This document shows, piece by piece, positions 53,699 to 61,908 of a DNA stretch of 64,000 nt. This DNA is from Spartobacteria bacterium LR76 (GTDB taxonomy: Bacteria; Verrucomicrobiota; Verrucomicrobiia; Chthoniobacterales; Terrimicrobiaceae). The stretch lies in assembly GCA_003054655.1 (NCBI GenBank), contig QAYZ01000014.1, positions 558,001 to 622,000 of the forward strand. Direction: 5' to 3'. The notes beneath the pieces were generated by a model that had not been told where the DNA came from, made no database searches, and saw only the letters and a list, made by a program, of their open reading frames with translations. The translations under genes and the position numbers were made by a program. Numbering within the stretch: the stretch's first letter is position 1; every line of letters begins with the position of its first letter.

Positions 53699-54862
53699 CT
53701 AGGAGAGGTACGAATCGATGAGAGGTTTCAGAGTATTCTCGTTTATCTCGATGATGTCCATTTCGCGACGCGCATTTTCGGCGGAATCCGAGGCATGCGC
53801 CGCATTGATCATCACAGTTTGGCCAAATTCCCGCCGGATCGTGCCCGAAGGGGCCTTCGACGGGTCGGTCGGCCCGAGAACTTCACGAATCTTCCGCACG
53901 GCGTCGACCCCCTGGTAGATCAGGGCCACGCACTTTTCCGTGCCAGGCTGGTTGCGCTTTTCCCCGGTACAGTGCGACGGGCGGGAGCCTGCCATGAACT
54001 GCACGATGGACTCCCAGTGGGAGCGGCCTGCGATGGGGCCGATGAGCTCGCCGAGTTCGGTCTCGGTCTTTTCGTCGATCGGGATGCCAAACTCCTCCTC
54101 GATGGCGAGGCGGGCGCGCTTGGCGCTGGGTTCGCGGAACTTATCCTGCAGCACGTCCAGCACCGGGCCGTAGAATTTCTCGGCCTGGGCGACGCTCATG
54201 TAATGCACCTTGAAGCCGACGATGTAGAGGCCGGTGCGGGAAAAAAGATCGATCACGCCGCCGGGACGGGCGTTGGGGAAGCGGAAATTGTCGGGCTTGA
54301 TCAGGACGAGCGTCGTCTCGACATTCTCGCCGGCGGGGAAGGGCACCGAGTCCACGAGGATGCCGCCATCCGTGTCGGAGTACTTGGCAAAAATCTCCAG
54401 ATGCCTGCGGGCGGAGGCGTCGTCGGGTGCGGCCAGCACGCCGGGCTCGAAGTAAACGACCCTGCCATCCTCGACCAGGCAGTCGCCGTAGGTGTCGCGA
54501 ATGGTTTCGCCGCTGGTGCGCTCCTGCATGATGTGACCGACCACGGAGCGGGTCTTGATCACGGCATCCTCACCGCGCAGGACGAGGAGCAGGGCGCGCT
54601 GGCGTACGCCGTGCTGGTCGGCGGCGAGGTTTTTCAGGATGTAATCGCGGATCAACTCCTGCGTCTGGCGGTGGCGGACGTTGTCCGTCTCGGAGACGCT
54701 GGCCTCGGCGAACTCCTTGATAAACTCCTCGCTCGGAGCAAACAGGCGACCGGAAACGAGCTCCAGGCCCGACCGCGAAAGCAGTCGGCCCACAATGCCT
54801 CCCGTCCGGGATTTCCGGAGCGAGTAGGGCGTGATCAGTACATAGGAAAGCTCGTCGGCCAT
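53699..54862 (-). CDS. tandem nucleoside diphosphate kinase (degenerate first domain)
   Basis: 387 residues, more than twice a normal NDK. The first unit begins YVLITPYSLRKSRTGGIVGRLL and ends in ETIRDTYGDCLVEDGRVVYFEPGVL, where the catalytic NxxHgSDS block is missing. The second begins TLVLIKPDNFRFPNARPGGVIDLF near 185 and has GPTDPSKAPSGTIRREFGQTVMINAAHASDS, with the catalytic His in NAAHASDS. A ~40-residue insertion rich in basic residues (AGSRPSHCTGEKRNQP) lies before that block. NDKs balance nucleoside triphosphates by ping-pong phosphorylation of the His. The second unit may be active; the first is probably structural or regulatory. Confidence 0.82.
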   Translation of the reverse strand: MADELSYVLITPYSLRKSRTGGIVGRLLSRSGLELVSGRLFAPSEEFIKEFAEASVSETDNVRHRQTQELIRDYILKNLAADQHGVRQRALLLVLRGEDAVIKTRSVVGHIMQERTSGETIRDTYGDCLVEDGRVVYFEPGVLAAPDDASARRHLEIFAKYSDTDGGILVDSVPFPAGENVETTLVLIKPDNFRFPNARPGGVIDLFSRTGLYIVGFKVHYMSVAQAEKFYGPVLDVLQDKFREPSAKRARLAIEEEFGIPIDEKTETELGELIGPIAGRSHWESIVQFMAGSRPSHCTGEKRNQPGTEKCVALIYQGVDAVRKIREVLGPTDPSKAPSGTIRREFGQTVMINAAHASDSAENARREMDIIEINENTLKPLIDSYLS

Positions 54863-55024
54863 GGAAAAGGTATGCCGCCCAGACGAGCGGGGCCGGTCTT
54901 AAGCGGGTCGGGCAGGTTATCGGCGGTAGCGGGAGGGGTCAACTGGCTTTTCGCTAAAACCGCCCGGAAAAATGCCCCTTTCCGGTACTTGCGGGGGTGG
55001 CGGGACCGGGATAGAGGGTAGGGA

Positions 55025-55627
55025 GTGATCCGCAGAGCGTACGACTGGATGGTTTCGCAATGGCACTGGCCCTACGCTGCGGCGTTCGCGGGCGTCATCC
55101 TCCTGCTCTTCATCCCTTTGCTGTTTTCCATCGATCCGGCGGAGGCGGTCATCGCCAGCATCATCTTTGCCCAGTTGCCGCTCTACATGATCCACCAGTG
55201 GGAGGAGCATCATGGGGACCGTTTCCGCCTGTGGGTGAACGACCATGTCGGCAAGGGCCGCGAGGTGCTCTCCCGCCCCGCTACCTTTGTCATCAACTCA
55301 GCGGGCGTCTGGGGAGTGGACTTCCTTGCCTTCTATCTGGCCGTCTACGTCGATGCGGGCTGGGGGCTGATCGCTCTCTACCTGCCTGCCGTGAACGCCG
55401 TGGGGCATATTATTCCTGCCGTGGTCACCCGCCGGTATAACCCCGGCCTGTGGTCGGCGGTCTTTGGGTTTCTCCCCTTGAGCTGGGGCGGCATCGTTTA
55501 TCTGTCGCGGGCGCTGGAACCCACGTTTTTCATGCAGGCGGTGAGCCTGGGGGCGGCGATCGCGGTGCACGTCGCGATCCTCGGCTATGTCCAGCAGCGT
55601 CTGCACGCGCTCTCGGGCAACTCCTGA
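55025..55627 (+). CDS. HXXEE-type membrane protein
   Basis: 200 residues from a GTG at 55025, preceded by a GAGGG/TAGGGA purine run; an ATG at 55049 is possible. About five or six TM helices. The namesake motif is HQWEEHH near 58, followed by a conserved NAVGHIIPAVVTRRYNPGLWSAVFGFLPLS segment near 120-150. Function unknown; conserved His and Glu residues inside the membrane hint at a metal-dependent enzyme, which is inference. Convergent with waaA, with one base between the stop codons, so their transcripts must overlap. Confidence 0.75.
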   Translation: MIRRAYDWMVSQWHWPYAAAFAGVILLLFIPLLFSIDPAEAVIASIIFAQLPLYMIHQWEEHHGDRFRLWVNDHVGKGREVLSRPATFVINSAGVWGVDFLAFYLAVYVDAGWGLIALYLPAVNAVGHIIPAVVTRRYNPGLWSAVFGFLPLSWGGIVYLSRALEPTFFMQAVSLGAAIAVHVAILGYVQQRLHALSGNS

Positions 55628-55628
55628 A

Positions 55629-56924
55629 TCAGCCTCGCAGCGCCTCGATGATCTCCACCGTCCGCCGGGTCGCTCCGCGATGCTGGGCGAGACATTCCGC
55701 GCCGCGCCGGGCCATGGTGGAGGCCATTTGCGGATTTTTCAGGCAATCGCTGATGGCTTTTTCCAGTTCGCCCTCATCGGTCACACGGATGGCGGCCTGG
55801 GAGCGCACGAGCTGGTCGCAGAGAGTGGCAAAGTTCTGCATGTTCCCGCCGAAGATCACCGGCTTTCCGGCAGCCAGGGCCTCGACGGGATTCTGCCCTC
55901 CCTTGGCGGTGAGGCTTTTGCCGATGAAGACCACGGAGGCGACGGGGTAGACGTCGCGGAGTTCCCCTGTGGTGTTGATGATAAGTGCTTCGGGATTGGC
56001 CGGAGCGTTCGTCTCGCCCGAGCGCAGAGTCGCACGCAGGCCGATCTTTTCCAACTCCTCCTTCACCTGCCGCCCTCTCTCGGCATGGCGCGGGACGCAG
56101 ACGTAGAAAAGCGTGGGAAATTCCGTGCGCAGCCGGAGGTAAATCCCGCCCAGGATCGCCTCCTCCCCGGAGTGGGTGCTGGCGGCGAGGAGGATCGGTG
56201 CTCCGGCGGGCACGCCGAGCTCTGCGAGGATGGCGGAAAAGTCACGTCCCGGGGTGCGGGATTGCGCGGCATCGTCAAATTTTACGCTCCCGGTGAGGCG
56301 GATGCGCTCTTCCGCGACGCCGAGGGATTTCCAGCGCTCGGCGTCGGCCTCCTCCTGGACGCACAGGACATCGAGCTGGTTGAAGAGCGGCGCGGTGAGA
56401 AACTTGACCATCCGGTACCGCGACTCCGACCGCGGGGAGAGGCGTGCATTTGCGAGGACCAGCTTGGCTCCCTGTGCCTTGGCCTCGGCGGTGAGGTTGG
56501 GCCAGACCTCGGCCTCCACCAGGATCATCATCTTCGGGCGTACGATGCGCATGGCGCGCCTGGCGACCAGGATGAAGTCGATCGGATTGTAAATCGGCTC
56601 CAGCCATTCCGTACGGCGGCGGCTGGCGAGACGGAATCCGGTCGACGTCGTGGTCGAGAGCACGATGCGCAGCGACGGGTCGCTCTTCTTCATCTCGCCG
56701 ATGAGCTTCAGCGCGATGAGCACCTCGCCCACGCTCACGGCGTGCACCCACACATTGTTGTCGCGCCTGAGCTTGTTCAGGACGCGGGGCGAGTAGATGG
56801 CAAACCGCTGGCCAAATTTGTGGCGGTATTTCCCGCGCCGGATCATGCGCAGGAGGAAGCCCGGCAGCAGCGCCAGCAGCACAAAGGGAAATGCGATATT
56901 GTAAAGGAGCCGGACTTTCTTCAT
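55629..56924 (-). CDS. waaA: 3-deoxy-D-manno-octulosonic acid (Kdo) transferase
   Basis: 431 residues, GT30 family. The N-terminal TM anchor is NIAFPFVLLALLPGFLLRM, followed by VWVHAVSVGEVLIALKLI with the catalytic Glu region near 65, VEAEVWPNL near 130, and the C-terminal CMP-Kdo-binding GT-B domain with SVVFIGKSLTAKGGQNPVEALAAGKPVIFGGNMQNF. It transfers Kdo from CMP-Kdo to lipid A on the cytoplasmic side of the inner membrane, proving an LPS-bearing envelope. It overlaps rsmD by 4 bases. Confidence 0.95.
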   Translation of the reverse strand: MKKVRLLYNIAFPFVLLALLPGFLLRMIRRGKYRHKFGQRFAIYSPRVLNKLRRDNNVWVHAVSVGEVLIALKLIGEMKKSDPSLRIVLSTTTSTGFRLASRRRTEWLEPIYNPIDFILVARRAMRIVRPKMMILVEAEVWPNLTAEAKAQGAKLVLANARLSPRSESRYRMVKFLTAPLFNQLDVLCVQEEADAERWKSLGVAEERIRLTGSVKFDDAAQSRTPGRDFSAILAELGVPAGAPILLAASTHSGEEAILGGIYLRLRTEFPTLFYVCVPRHAERGRQVKEELEKIGLRATLRSGETNAPANPEALIINTTGELRDVYPVASVVFIGKSLTAKGGQNPVEALAAGKPVIFGGNMQNFATLCDQLVRSQAAIRVTDEGELEKAISDCLKNPQMASTMARRGAECLAQHRGATRRTVEIIEALRG

Positions 56925-57472
56925 TCCGCGTGGGCGTAGTAGGCGACCTCGCTCTCCCCGTATTGACGCACGCGGAGGAGGACGAGTCCGGCGGTCTCTG
57001 GTTCCGGGCGTCCGATCACGCGTTCGACGATGGCCGTGCCGCCGGGGCGGAGCGCCTTGGCGAGGGCGGGGAGCTTGACGAGTTCGGTGGCAAAATCGCG
57101 ATCCTCCGGCAGCTTCGCGTACGGCGGATCGGCAAAGATGAGGTCAAACGACCCATCGCCGTAAAGCTCGAGAAACTTGAAGGCGTCCATCTGCTGGACG
57201 CTGCCGGTCAGCTTGGATTTGCGCAGGTTGTCGCGCACGCAATTCACGCTGCGCGGGTTGACGTCGACGAAGACGGCGGACTCCGCCCCCCGGCTCAGCG
57301 CCTCGATGCCCATCGCGCCCGACCCGGCAAATAGATCCAGCACGCGCGCGCCCGGCACGGCGTCGCCCAGGCTGGAAAAGATCGCTCCCTTGACGCGGTC
57401 CATCGTGGGACGCACCCCCGCCGGAGGCTGGATGAGAGGCAGTCCCCGGGCCGAACCGGCAATCACACGCAT
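56921..57472 (-). CDS. rsmD: 16S rRNA (guanine(966)-N2)-methyltransferase
   Basis: 183 residues. MRVIAGSARGLPL at the N-terminus, PTMDRVKGAIFSSLG, the SAM-binding VLDLFAGSGAMGIEALSRGA and the catalytic DPPY in IFADPPYAK are all RsmD signatures. It methylates G966 of 16S rRNA in the assembled 30S subunit. It lies between the AsmA-like gene (3 bases away) and waaA (4-base overlap) in one operon. Confidence 0.94.
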   Translation of the reverse strand: MRVIAGSARGLPLIQPPAGVRPTMDRVKGAIFSSLGDAVPGARVLDLFAGSGAMGIEALSRGAESAVFVDVNPRSVNCVRDNLRKSKLTGSVQQMDAFKFLELYGDGSFDLIFADPPYAKLPEDRDFATELVKLPALAKALRPGGTAIVERVIGRPEPETAGLVLLRVRQYGESEVAYYAHAE

Positions 57473-57475
57473 CGC

Positions 57476-58858
57476 CTACTTGTCTCCCTTGGATTTCTTC
57501 TGGGGCTGGCCCCGGAAGAGGCTCTTGAGCATCCCTCCGATGTCCTGGCCGATGTTGATGCCGATCAGCTTGTCCAGCAGGTCGGTCTTCGGGCTGTCGA
57601 TGTGTCCGGTGACATTGAAGTCGAGGCGTTGGTACTCGGGGTCGTCCGTTTTAACGAAATTTTTCCCGAGCACGCCGCGGAGCTGCTGTTGCAGCTTGCG
57701 GTTCACGAGCAGGCTCGCGTCGAGGTCCATCTTGCCATTGAAGCGCACCGGACCGGTGGCTTTCAACACCAGGTTCTCCGATTGCATCGTGAGGCTGTCG
57801 ATCCAGATCCTCTCCTCGCGGACGGTGATGTCCATCTTGGCGTCCTTGAGTTGCAGGAGCTGCAGCTCCTCGATCTGGAGCAGTTCTCCCAGTTTGATCA
57901 GGAAATCGACCGGCTTGAGCTTGGCCGAGATGAGTTCAAAGTGCCCCGTGCCGTTCGTCAACGCGCTGTTGCGCGGATCGCCGGTGAGATGGAGCTGGCC
58001 GACGAGGTTGCCGTCCGTTTTGCCCGGTTCGGCATGTGCCTCCGCGAAGAGCTTCTTCAGCCGGGCATCCTTGACGGAGACATTAAGGTCAAATCTCGGG
58101 TCGCCGAGCGCGACGAGGTGGTAGCTGCCGGCGATTTCTCCGCCTGCCAGCGTGCCGTGGATCTGCGGCAGGTCGAGCACCTCGCCGTCCCAGGTAAAGG
58201 GTCCGCCGACCTTGCGGGGATTGAGATAGCCCGAGATATCCGTGGTGCCGATGTCAAAGGTTCCGGCGGCGGCGATGTTGTCGGAGACATTGGCGTCGAT
58301 GTCGACGCTCTCCAGCATGAGCACCGTGCGGTTCTTGGCATCCAGGAAAGCCACCGTGCCGCCGATGAGGCGGAGGCGCTTGACCTCGGCCTTGAAGGCT
58401 GCGCCGACTACGCGAGGAGCCTCTGGCTTGTCGGGAGCAGCCGGTTTGGGAGGGGGAACTTCCTTGACCCGCCCAGGCAGAGGAGCCATCCAGTCGCCGC
58501 TCGCGAGCTGGCGCACGATGAGCATCGGCTCATAGAGCGAGCAATCGTAGATCACGAAGCGCTTGCTGAAGAGCGGGAGAAAAGAGAACCGGATGCGCAG
58601 GGCCTTGGCCTCGAGGATGTTCATCTTCGGCGTCGTGGGATCTGGCACCTCGATGCCACGGAGCACCAGTCCGCTCCACGGCGTATAGCTGGTGCTGCGA
58701 ATCTTTATAGCCGTACCGATCTGGCGCGTGACGCTCTCGCGTATTCTCTGCTGTACGGTGCTCGATTGCAGGTAAATATTCGTACAAAGAAGCGCGAGAC
58801 CCGCCAGCGCCACCAATACAGCAGGCGCTATCAAAAATCTCTTGGCAAATTTTGACAC
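57476..58858 (-). CDS. AsmA-like envelope protein
   Basis: 460 residues. A single N-terminal TM segment (FLIAPAVLVALAGLALLCTNIYL) anchors a periplasmic domain made of repeated beta patterns, with TPWSGLVLRGIEVPDPTTPKMNILEAKALRI typical of AsmA N-termini and FNVTGHIDSPKTDLLDKL at the end, typical of AsmA/TamB C-terminal parts. A proline-rich hinge (VPPPKPAAPDKPEAP) lies near 137. Members of this superfamily are thought to shuttle lipids between the two membranes. First gene of the AsmA-rsmD-waaA operon; only 36 bases separate it from the divergent lipid kinase gene. Confidence 0.82.
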   Translation of the reverse strand: MSKFAKRFLIAPAVLVALAGLALLCTNIYLQSSTVQQRIRESVTRQIGTAIKIRSTSYTPWSGLVLRGIEVPDPTTPKMNILEAKALRIRFSFLPLFSKRFVIYDCSLYEPMLIVRQLASGDWMAPLPGRVKEVPPPKPAAPDKPEAPRVVGAAFKAEVKRLRLIGGTVAFLDAKNRTVLMLESVDIDANVSDNIAAAGTFDIGTTDISGYLNPRKVGGPFTWDGEVLDLPQIHGTLAGGEIAGSYHLVALGDPRFDLNVSVKDARLKKLFAEAHAEPGKTDGNLVGQLHLTGDPRNSALTNGTGHFELISAKLKPVDFLIKLGELLQIEELQLLQLKDAKMDITVREERIWIDSLTMQSENLVLKATGPVRFNGKMDLDASLLVNRKLQQQLRGVLGKNFVKTDDPEYQRLDFNVTGHIDSPKTDLLDKLIGINIGQDIGGMLKSLFRGQPQKKSKGDK

Positions 58859-58894
58859 GCGGGGAAGCTACGAAACTCAGCCAGAATGTGAAGC

Positions 58895-59785
58895 GTGAAC
58901 AAGAGCTCAAAGATTCTCGTCATCCTTAACCCGGCTGCTCGCAGCGAAAAAGCGAGCACCATGCGGGAGCGGATTCTCGCCTTGTCGCCCCGCGTCACCG
59001 TCTGGATGACCGAGTCGCCGGGAGATGCGCGCTTCCTTGCGCAACGCGCTGTTCACCAGGGTTTTGAATCTGTTGTTGCCGCTGGCGGCGATGGCACGGT
59101 GAATGAGGTGGTGAATGGTCTCGCGGGGGCCGATGTGGCCTTCGGCATCCTGCCCGTCGGCACGATGAATGTCTTCGCCACGGAACTCGGAATTTCGCAA
59201 AATCTTTCCAAGGCCTGGGAGGTAATCGAGGCAGGAAACTGCCGCCTGATCGATCTCGCCAAGGCCAACGAGGAATATTTCGTCCAGCTCGGCGGGGTCG
59301 GCCTCGATGCCGCCGTCGTGCAATCGACCACCCCGGATTCGAAAAAGACGCTCGGTCCGCTGAGCTACCTCATCACGCTCGCGCAGGTCGTCGCCCGCAA
59401 GCCTCCCGAGCTCCTCATCGAGCCGGTCGACGGCCCGGCCCGCAAAGGGAGCTTCGTCCTCGTCGGCAATGGCCGCCTCTACGGCGGACCGTTCGTTCTC
59501 TTCAAGGATGCCCGCATTGATGATGGATTGCTCGATGTTTTGGTTTTTGAAAATCAGAGCCATTGGGATATCATGCGCTACGTGCAGGCGATCGCCTTCG
59601 GCAACCACTCGGAGCTTCCCGACGTGCAGTATTTCCAGACCCGAGGGCTGCGGCTCTCCTGCGAGGAGTATGTCCCCGTCGAACTCGACGGGGAACTCTG
59701 CGGTCACCTGCCGTACGAATTCGGATTTTCCAATCGCAAATTGAGTGTTCTCGCCCCCGAACCTCCGGAGGCTGCGAGTTCTTGA
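58895..59785 (+). CDS. diacylglycerol/lipid kinase (DAGK catalytic domain)
   Basis: 296 residues from a GTG at 58895. The N-terminal domain has KILVILNPAARSEKAS and the nucleotide motif AAGGDGTVNEVVNGLAG near 65, then FGILPVGTMNVFATELGI; the C-terminal beta-sandwich contains FVLVGNGRLYGGPFVLFKDARIDDGLLDVLVF. These are typical of the YegS/DgkB-type lipid kinases that phosphorylate diacylglycerol or related lipids at the inner membrane face. It is coupled to a rhomboid protease gene by a 4-base overlap. Confidence 0.92.
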   Translation: MNKSSKILVILNPAARSEKASTMRERILALSPRVTVWMTESPGDARFLAQRAVHQGFESVVAAGGDGTVNEVVNGLAGADVAFGILPVGTMNVFATELGISQNLSKAWEVIEAGNCRLIDLAKANEEYFVQLGGVGLDAAVVQSTTPDSKKTLGPLSYLITLAQVVARKPPELLIEPVDGPARKGSFVLVGNGRLYGGPFVLFKDARIDDGLLDVLVFENQSHWDIMRYVQAIAFGNHSELPDVQYFQTRGLRLSCEEYVPVELDGELCGHLPYEFGFSNRKLSVLAPEPPEAASS

Positions 59786-60423
59786 ACCGGAGATTTGTCG
59801 GACCTCGGTTTTGGATGATCCCGCTGCTGGTGGGAGTAAACATCGCTGTTTTTCTCTTTCAGTCGCTGCTTTCGGAGCGCGGGCTGTTCATGTTTCAGCA
59901 TGTGTTTGGCCTGAGCCGGTCGGGGATCGAGGCGGGCTTCTGGTGGGAATACATCACCTACGCCTTTCTCCATGCCAACTGGTTTCATCTTGGCGTGAAC
60001 ATGCTGCTGCTCTGGGCTCCGGGCCGGCTCATCGAGCGGTTCATCGGTCCATGGCGCACCCTGCTGCTGTACATCTTTGGCGCGGTGGGAGGAGGCCTCC
60101 TGCAAATGCTCATGGGGCCACAGCTCCTGCTGGGTGCCTCCGGCGCGGTTTGCGGAGTCATCGTGGCGTTTTCCACCTTTTTCCCAAGCCTCAATGTCCT
60201 CCTCCTGCTTTTCTTCGTTCTCCCGCTGGAACTCCGGGCAAAGTACCTCGGCTGGGGGCTGGTCGTCTCCAGCCTGCTGCTCCTGATCTTTGATCGCTAT
60301 ACGCCCATTGGTCATGCGGCTCACCTCGGCGGTGCCCTGGCTGGCTTCCTCTTTGCGCGGGTCTGCGGCTTTTCCCGGCTGAGCGCGCTGGAGAATTGGC
60401 TCTTCCGCCAGCGGACGGGATAG
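59782..60423 (+). CDS. rhomboid-family intramembrane serine protease
   Basis: 213 residues from a TTG at 59782, favoured by GGAGG 10 bases upstream and overlap with the kinase stop; an ATG at 59815 would start directly at TM1. Six or so TM segments. The rhomboid marks are YAFLHANWFHLGVNMLLLW (HxxxN in TM2), the nucleophile Ser in LLGASGAVCG, and the catalytic His in GHAAHLGGALAGFLFAR. It cleaves TM helices of membrane proteins; no target is evident. Convergent with mtgA. Confidence 0.88.
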   Translation: MNRRFVGPRFWMIPLLVGVNIAVFLFQSLLSERGLFMFQHVFGLSRSGIEAGFWWEYITYAFLHANWFHLGVNMLLLWAPGRLIERFIGPWRTLLLYIFGAVGGGLLQMLMGPQLLLGASGAVCGVIVAFSTFFPSLNVLLLLFFVLPLELRAKYLGWGLVVSSLLLLIFDRYTPIGHAAHLGGALAGFLFARVCGFSRLSALENWLFRQRTG

Positions 60424-60436
60424 CTGGACCCGTCCG
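60412..60436. terminator. hairpin between convergent rhomboid and mtgA genes
   Basis: CGGACGGG (60412-60419) and CCCGTCCG (60429-60436) form a perfect 8-bp stem with a 9-base loop that contains most of the rhomboid stop codon region. It can end both transcripts. No long T-run. Confidence 0.55.
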
Positions 60437-60441
60437 GCGCT

Positions 60442-61155
60442 TTAACGCAGCTCCTGCGAGGGAAAGGGCGCGCGGGACGACAGGCGCTCGATGCGGCGGA
60501 TCTTGCGTTGCACCGTGGTGTCGGGGGCGACAGGCGACCATTTGCGGGGATTGGGCAGGATCGCCGCGAGGGCGATCATCTGCGAGCGTGTGAGATCCTG
60601 TACTGGACGGTGAAAGTGCTCCTGCGCCGCCGCTCCGATGCCGTAGATGCCCGGGCCGAGCTCGATGTGGTTCAGATACAGCTCGAGGATGCGCTTTTTG
60701 CTGAGGAGCAGTTCCATCCAGAAGGTGTAGTAAAACTCCAGCCCCTTGCGCACATACGAGCGGCCCTGCCAGAGGAAGACTGAGCGCGCGCACTGCATCG
60801 TGATGGTGGAGGCTCCGCGCACGCTCCGGCCCTTTTCCTCCGCCATCTCGATGGCCTTGCGCAGCTCGGCAAAGTCAAACCCCCTGTGCTTGAAAAACGC
60901 CTGGTCCTCGGACGACCAGATGAAGTGCACGAGTTGCTCTGGCGTGTCCTTCAGCGGCACCCAGATGATCGGGTGCTGCACATCGGGCTTGGCGGAAAAC
61001 CATCCCTCGACGCGCCGCTGAAACTGCATCGGACTCGTCGGAGGATTGAGAAATCCGGCCAGCACAACCTGGAGTGGCGGGATTGCCGCTGCGATCAGGA
61101 TGATGATCGCGAGGATTTTGATCCATGGGCGGCGTTTGGGTTTCTTGGAGGCCAC
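60442..61155 (-). CDS. mtgA: monofunctional peptidoglycan glycosyltransferase
   Basis: About 237 residues from a GTG at 61155; longer frames run through the divergent SDR gene and add unrelated sequence. One TM anchor (ILAIIILIAAAIPPLQVVLAG) precedes a GT51 domain with SSEDQAFFKHRGFDF (the catalytic Glu in EDQ.FFxHxGFD), RGASTITMQCARSVFLW, KRILELYLNHIELGPGIYGIGAAAQEHF and AALAAILPNPRKWSP. It polymerises lipid II into glycan chains and lacks the transpeptidase domain of class A PBPs. The start is the least certain part, as no clear ribosome site is visible. Confidence 0.88.
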   Translation of the reverse strand: MASKKPKRRPWIKILAIIILIAAAIPPLQVVLAGFLNPPTSPMQFQRRVEGWFSAKPDVQHPIIWVPLKDTPEQLVHFIWSSEDQAFFKHRGFDFAELRKAIEMAEEKGRSVRGASTITMQCARSVFLWQGRSYVRKGLEFYYTFWMELLLSKKRILELYLNHIELGPGIYGIGAAAQEHFHRPVQDLTRSQMIALAAILPNPRKWSPVAPDTTVQRKIRRIERLSSRAPFPSQELR

Positions 61156-61215
61156 GGCGGGAGTTTGAATGGGTTCGCTCTGTTGAGAAGTCCGGATTTT
61201 TGCTACCTTCCCTCC

Positions 61216-61908
61216 ATGAGAAATATCGTTGTCACCGGCTGTTCGCGTGGGTTGGGCGAGGCGCTGGCCCGCTTTTTCGCTTCGAAAGGAGACCGGGTGA
61301 TCGGATGCAGCCGCTCTGCCTGCCGGATGACCGAGCTCGGCTCGGAGCTGGGCGACGGTCACGATTTCTCGCCCGTGGATGTCTCCGATGACGAATGGGT
61401 GAGATCGTGGGCGACCCGCATCGTGAACCAATACGGTGCACCGGATCTGCTTATCAACAATGCCGCCGTGATCGCGCCGAATGCTCCGCTCTGGGAGGTC
61501 AGCCGAGCCGACTTTGACCGGGTGATCGATGTGAACATCAAGGGCGTCGCCAATGTCCTGAGGTATTTCCTGCCCCCGATGATCGAGCGCGGGAAAGGCA
61601 TCGTCGCCAATTTCAGCTCCGGCTGGGGACGCTCCACCTCGCCCGAGGTCGCCGCCTATTGCGCCAGCAAATGGGCCATCGAGGGTCTCACCCAATCTCT
61701 GGCTCAGGAACTGCCGGAGGGGATGGCGGCCGTGGCGGTGAATCCGGGCATCATCGATACCGAGATGCTGCAAAGCTGCTTCGGCGCGGGCGCTTCGCAC
61801 TATCCGGATGCGAGGGAGTGGATTCGCGCCGCCGGACCCTTTTTTGCCGGGCTGACGGCTGCTCAGAACGGTCGCTCCCTTACGGTGCCGGGGGCGCTGG
61901 AGGATTAG
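61216..61908 (+). CDS. short-chain dehydrogenase/reductase
   Basis: 230 residues from the ATG at 61216. Classical SDR motifs: the dinucleotide loop TGCSRGLGEAL (TGxxxGxG), INNAA near 80, the catalytic Ser in ANFSSGWG near 137, and YCASK with Tyr and Lys near 152-156. The AVNPGIIDTEM segment follows. It should be an NAD(P)-dependent oxidoreductase with unknown substrate. It is divergent from mtgA and its last 29 bases overlap the end of the convergent glycosyltransferase gene. Confidence 0.9.
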   Translation: MRNIVVTGCSRGLGEALARFFASKGDRVIGCSRSACRMTELGSELGDGHDFSPVDVSDDEWVRSWATRIVNQYGAPDLLINNAAVIAPNAPLWEVSRADFDRVIDVNIKGVANVLRYFLPPMIERGKGIVANFSSGWGRSTSPEVAAYCASKWAIEGLTQSLAQELPEGMAAVAVNPGIIDTEMLQSCFGAGASHYPDAREWIRAAGPFFAGLTAAQNGRSLTVPGALED

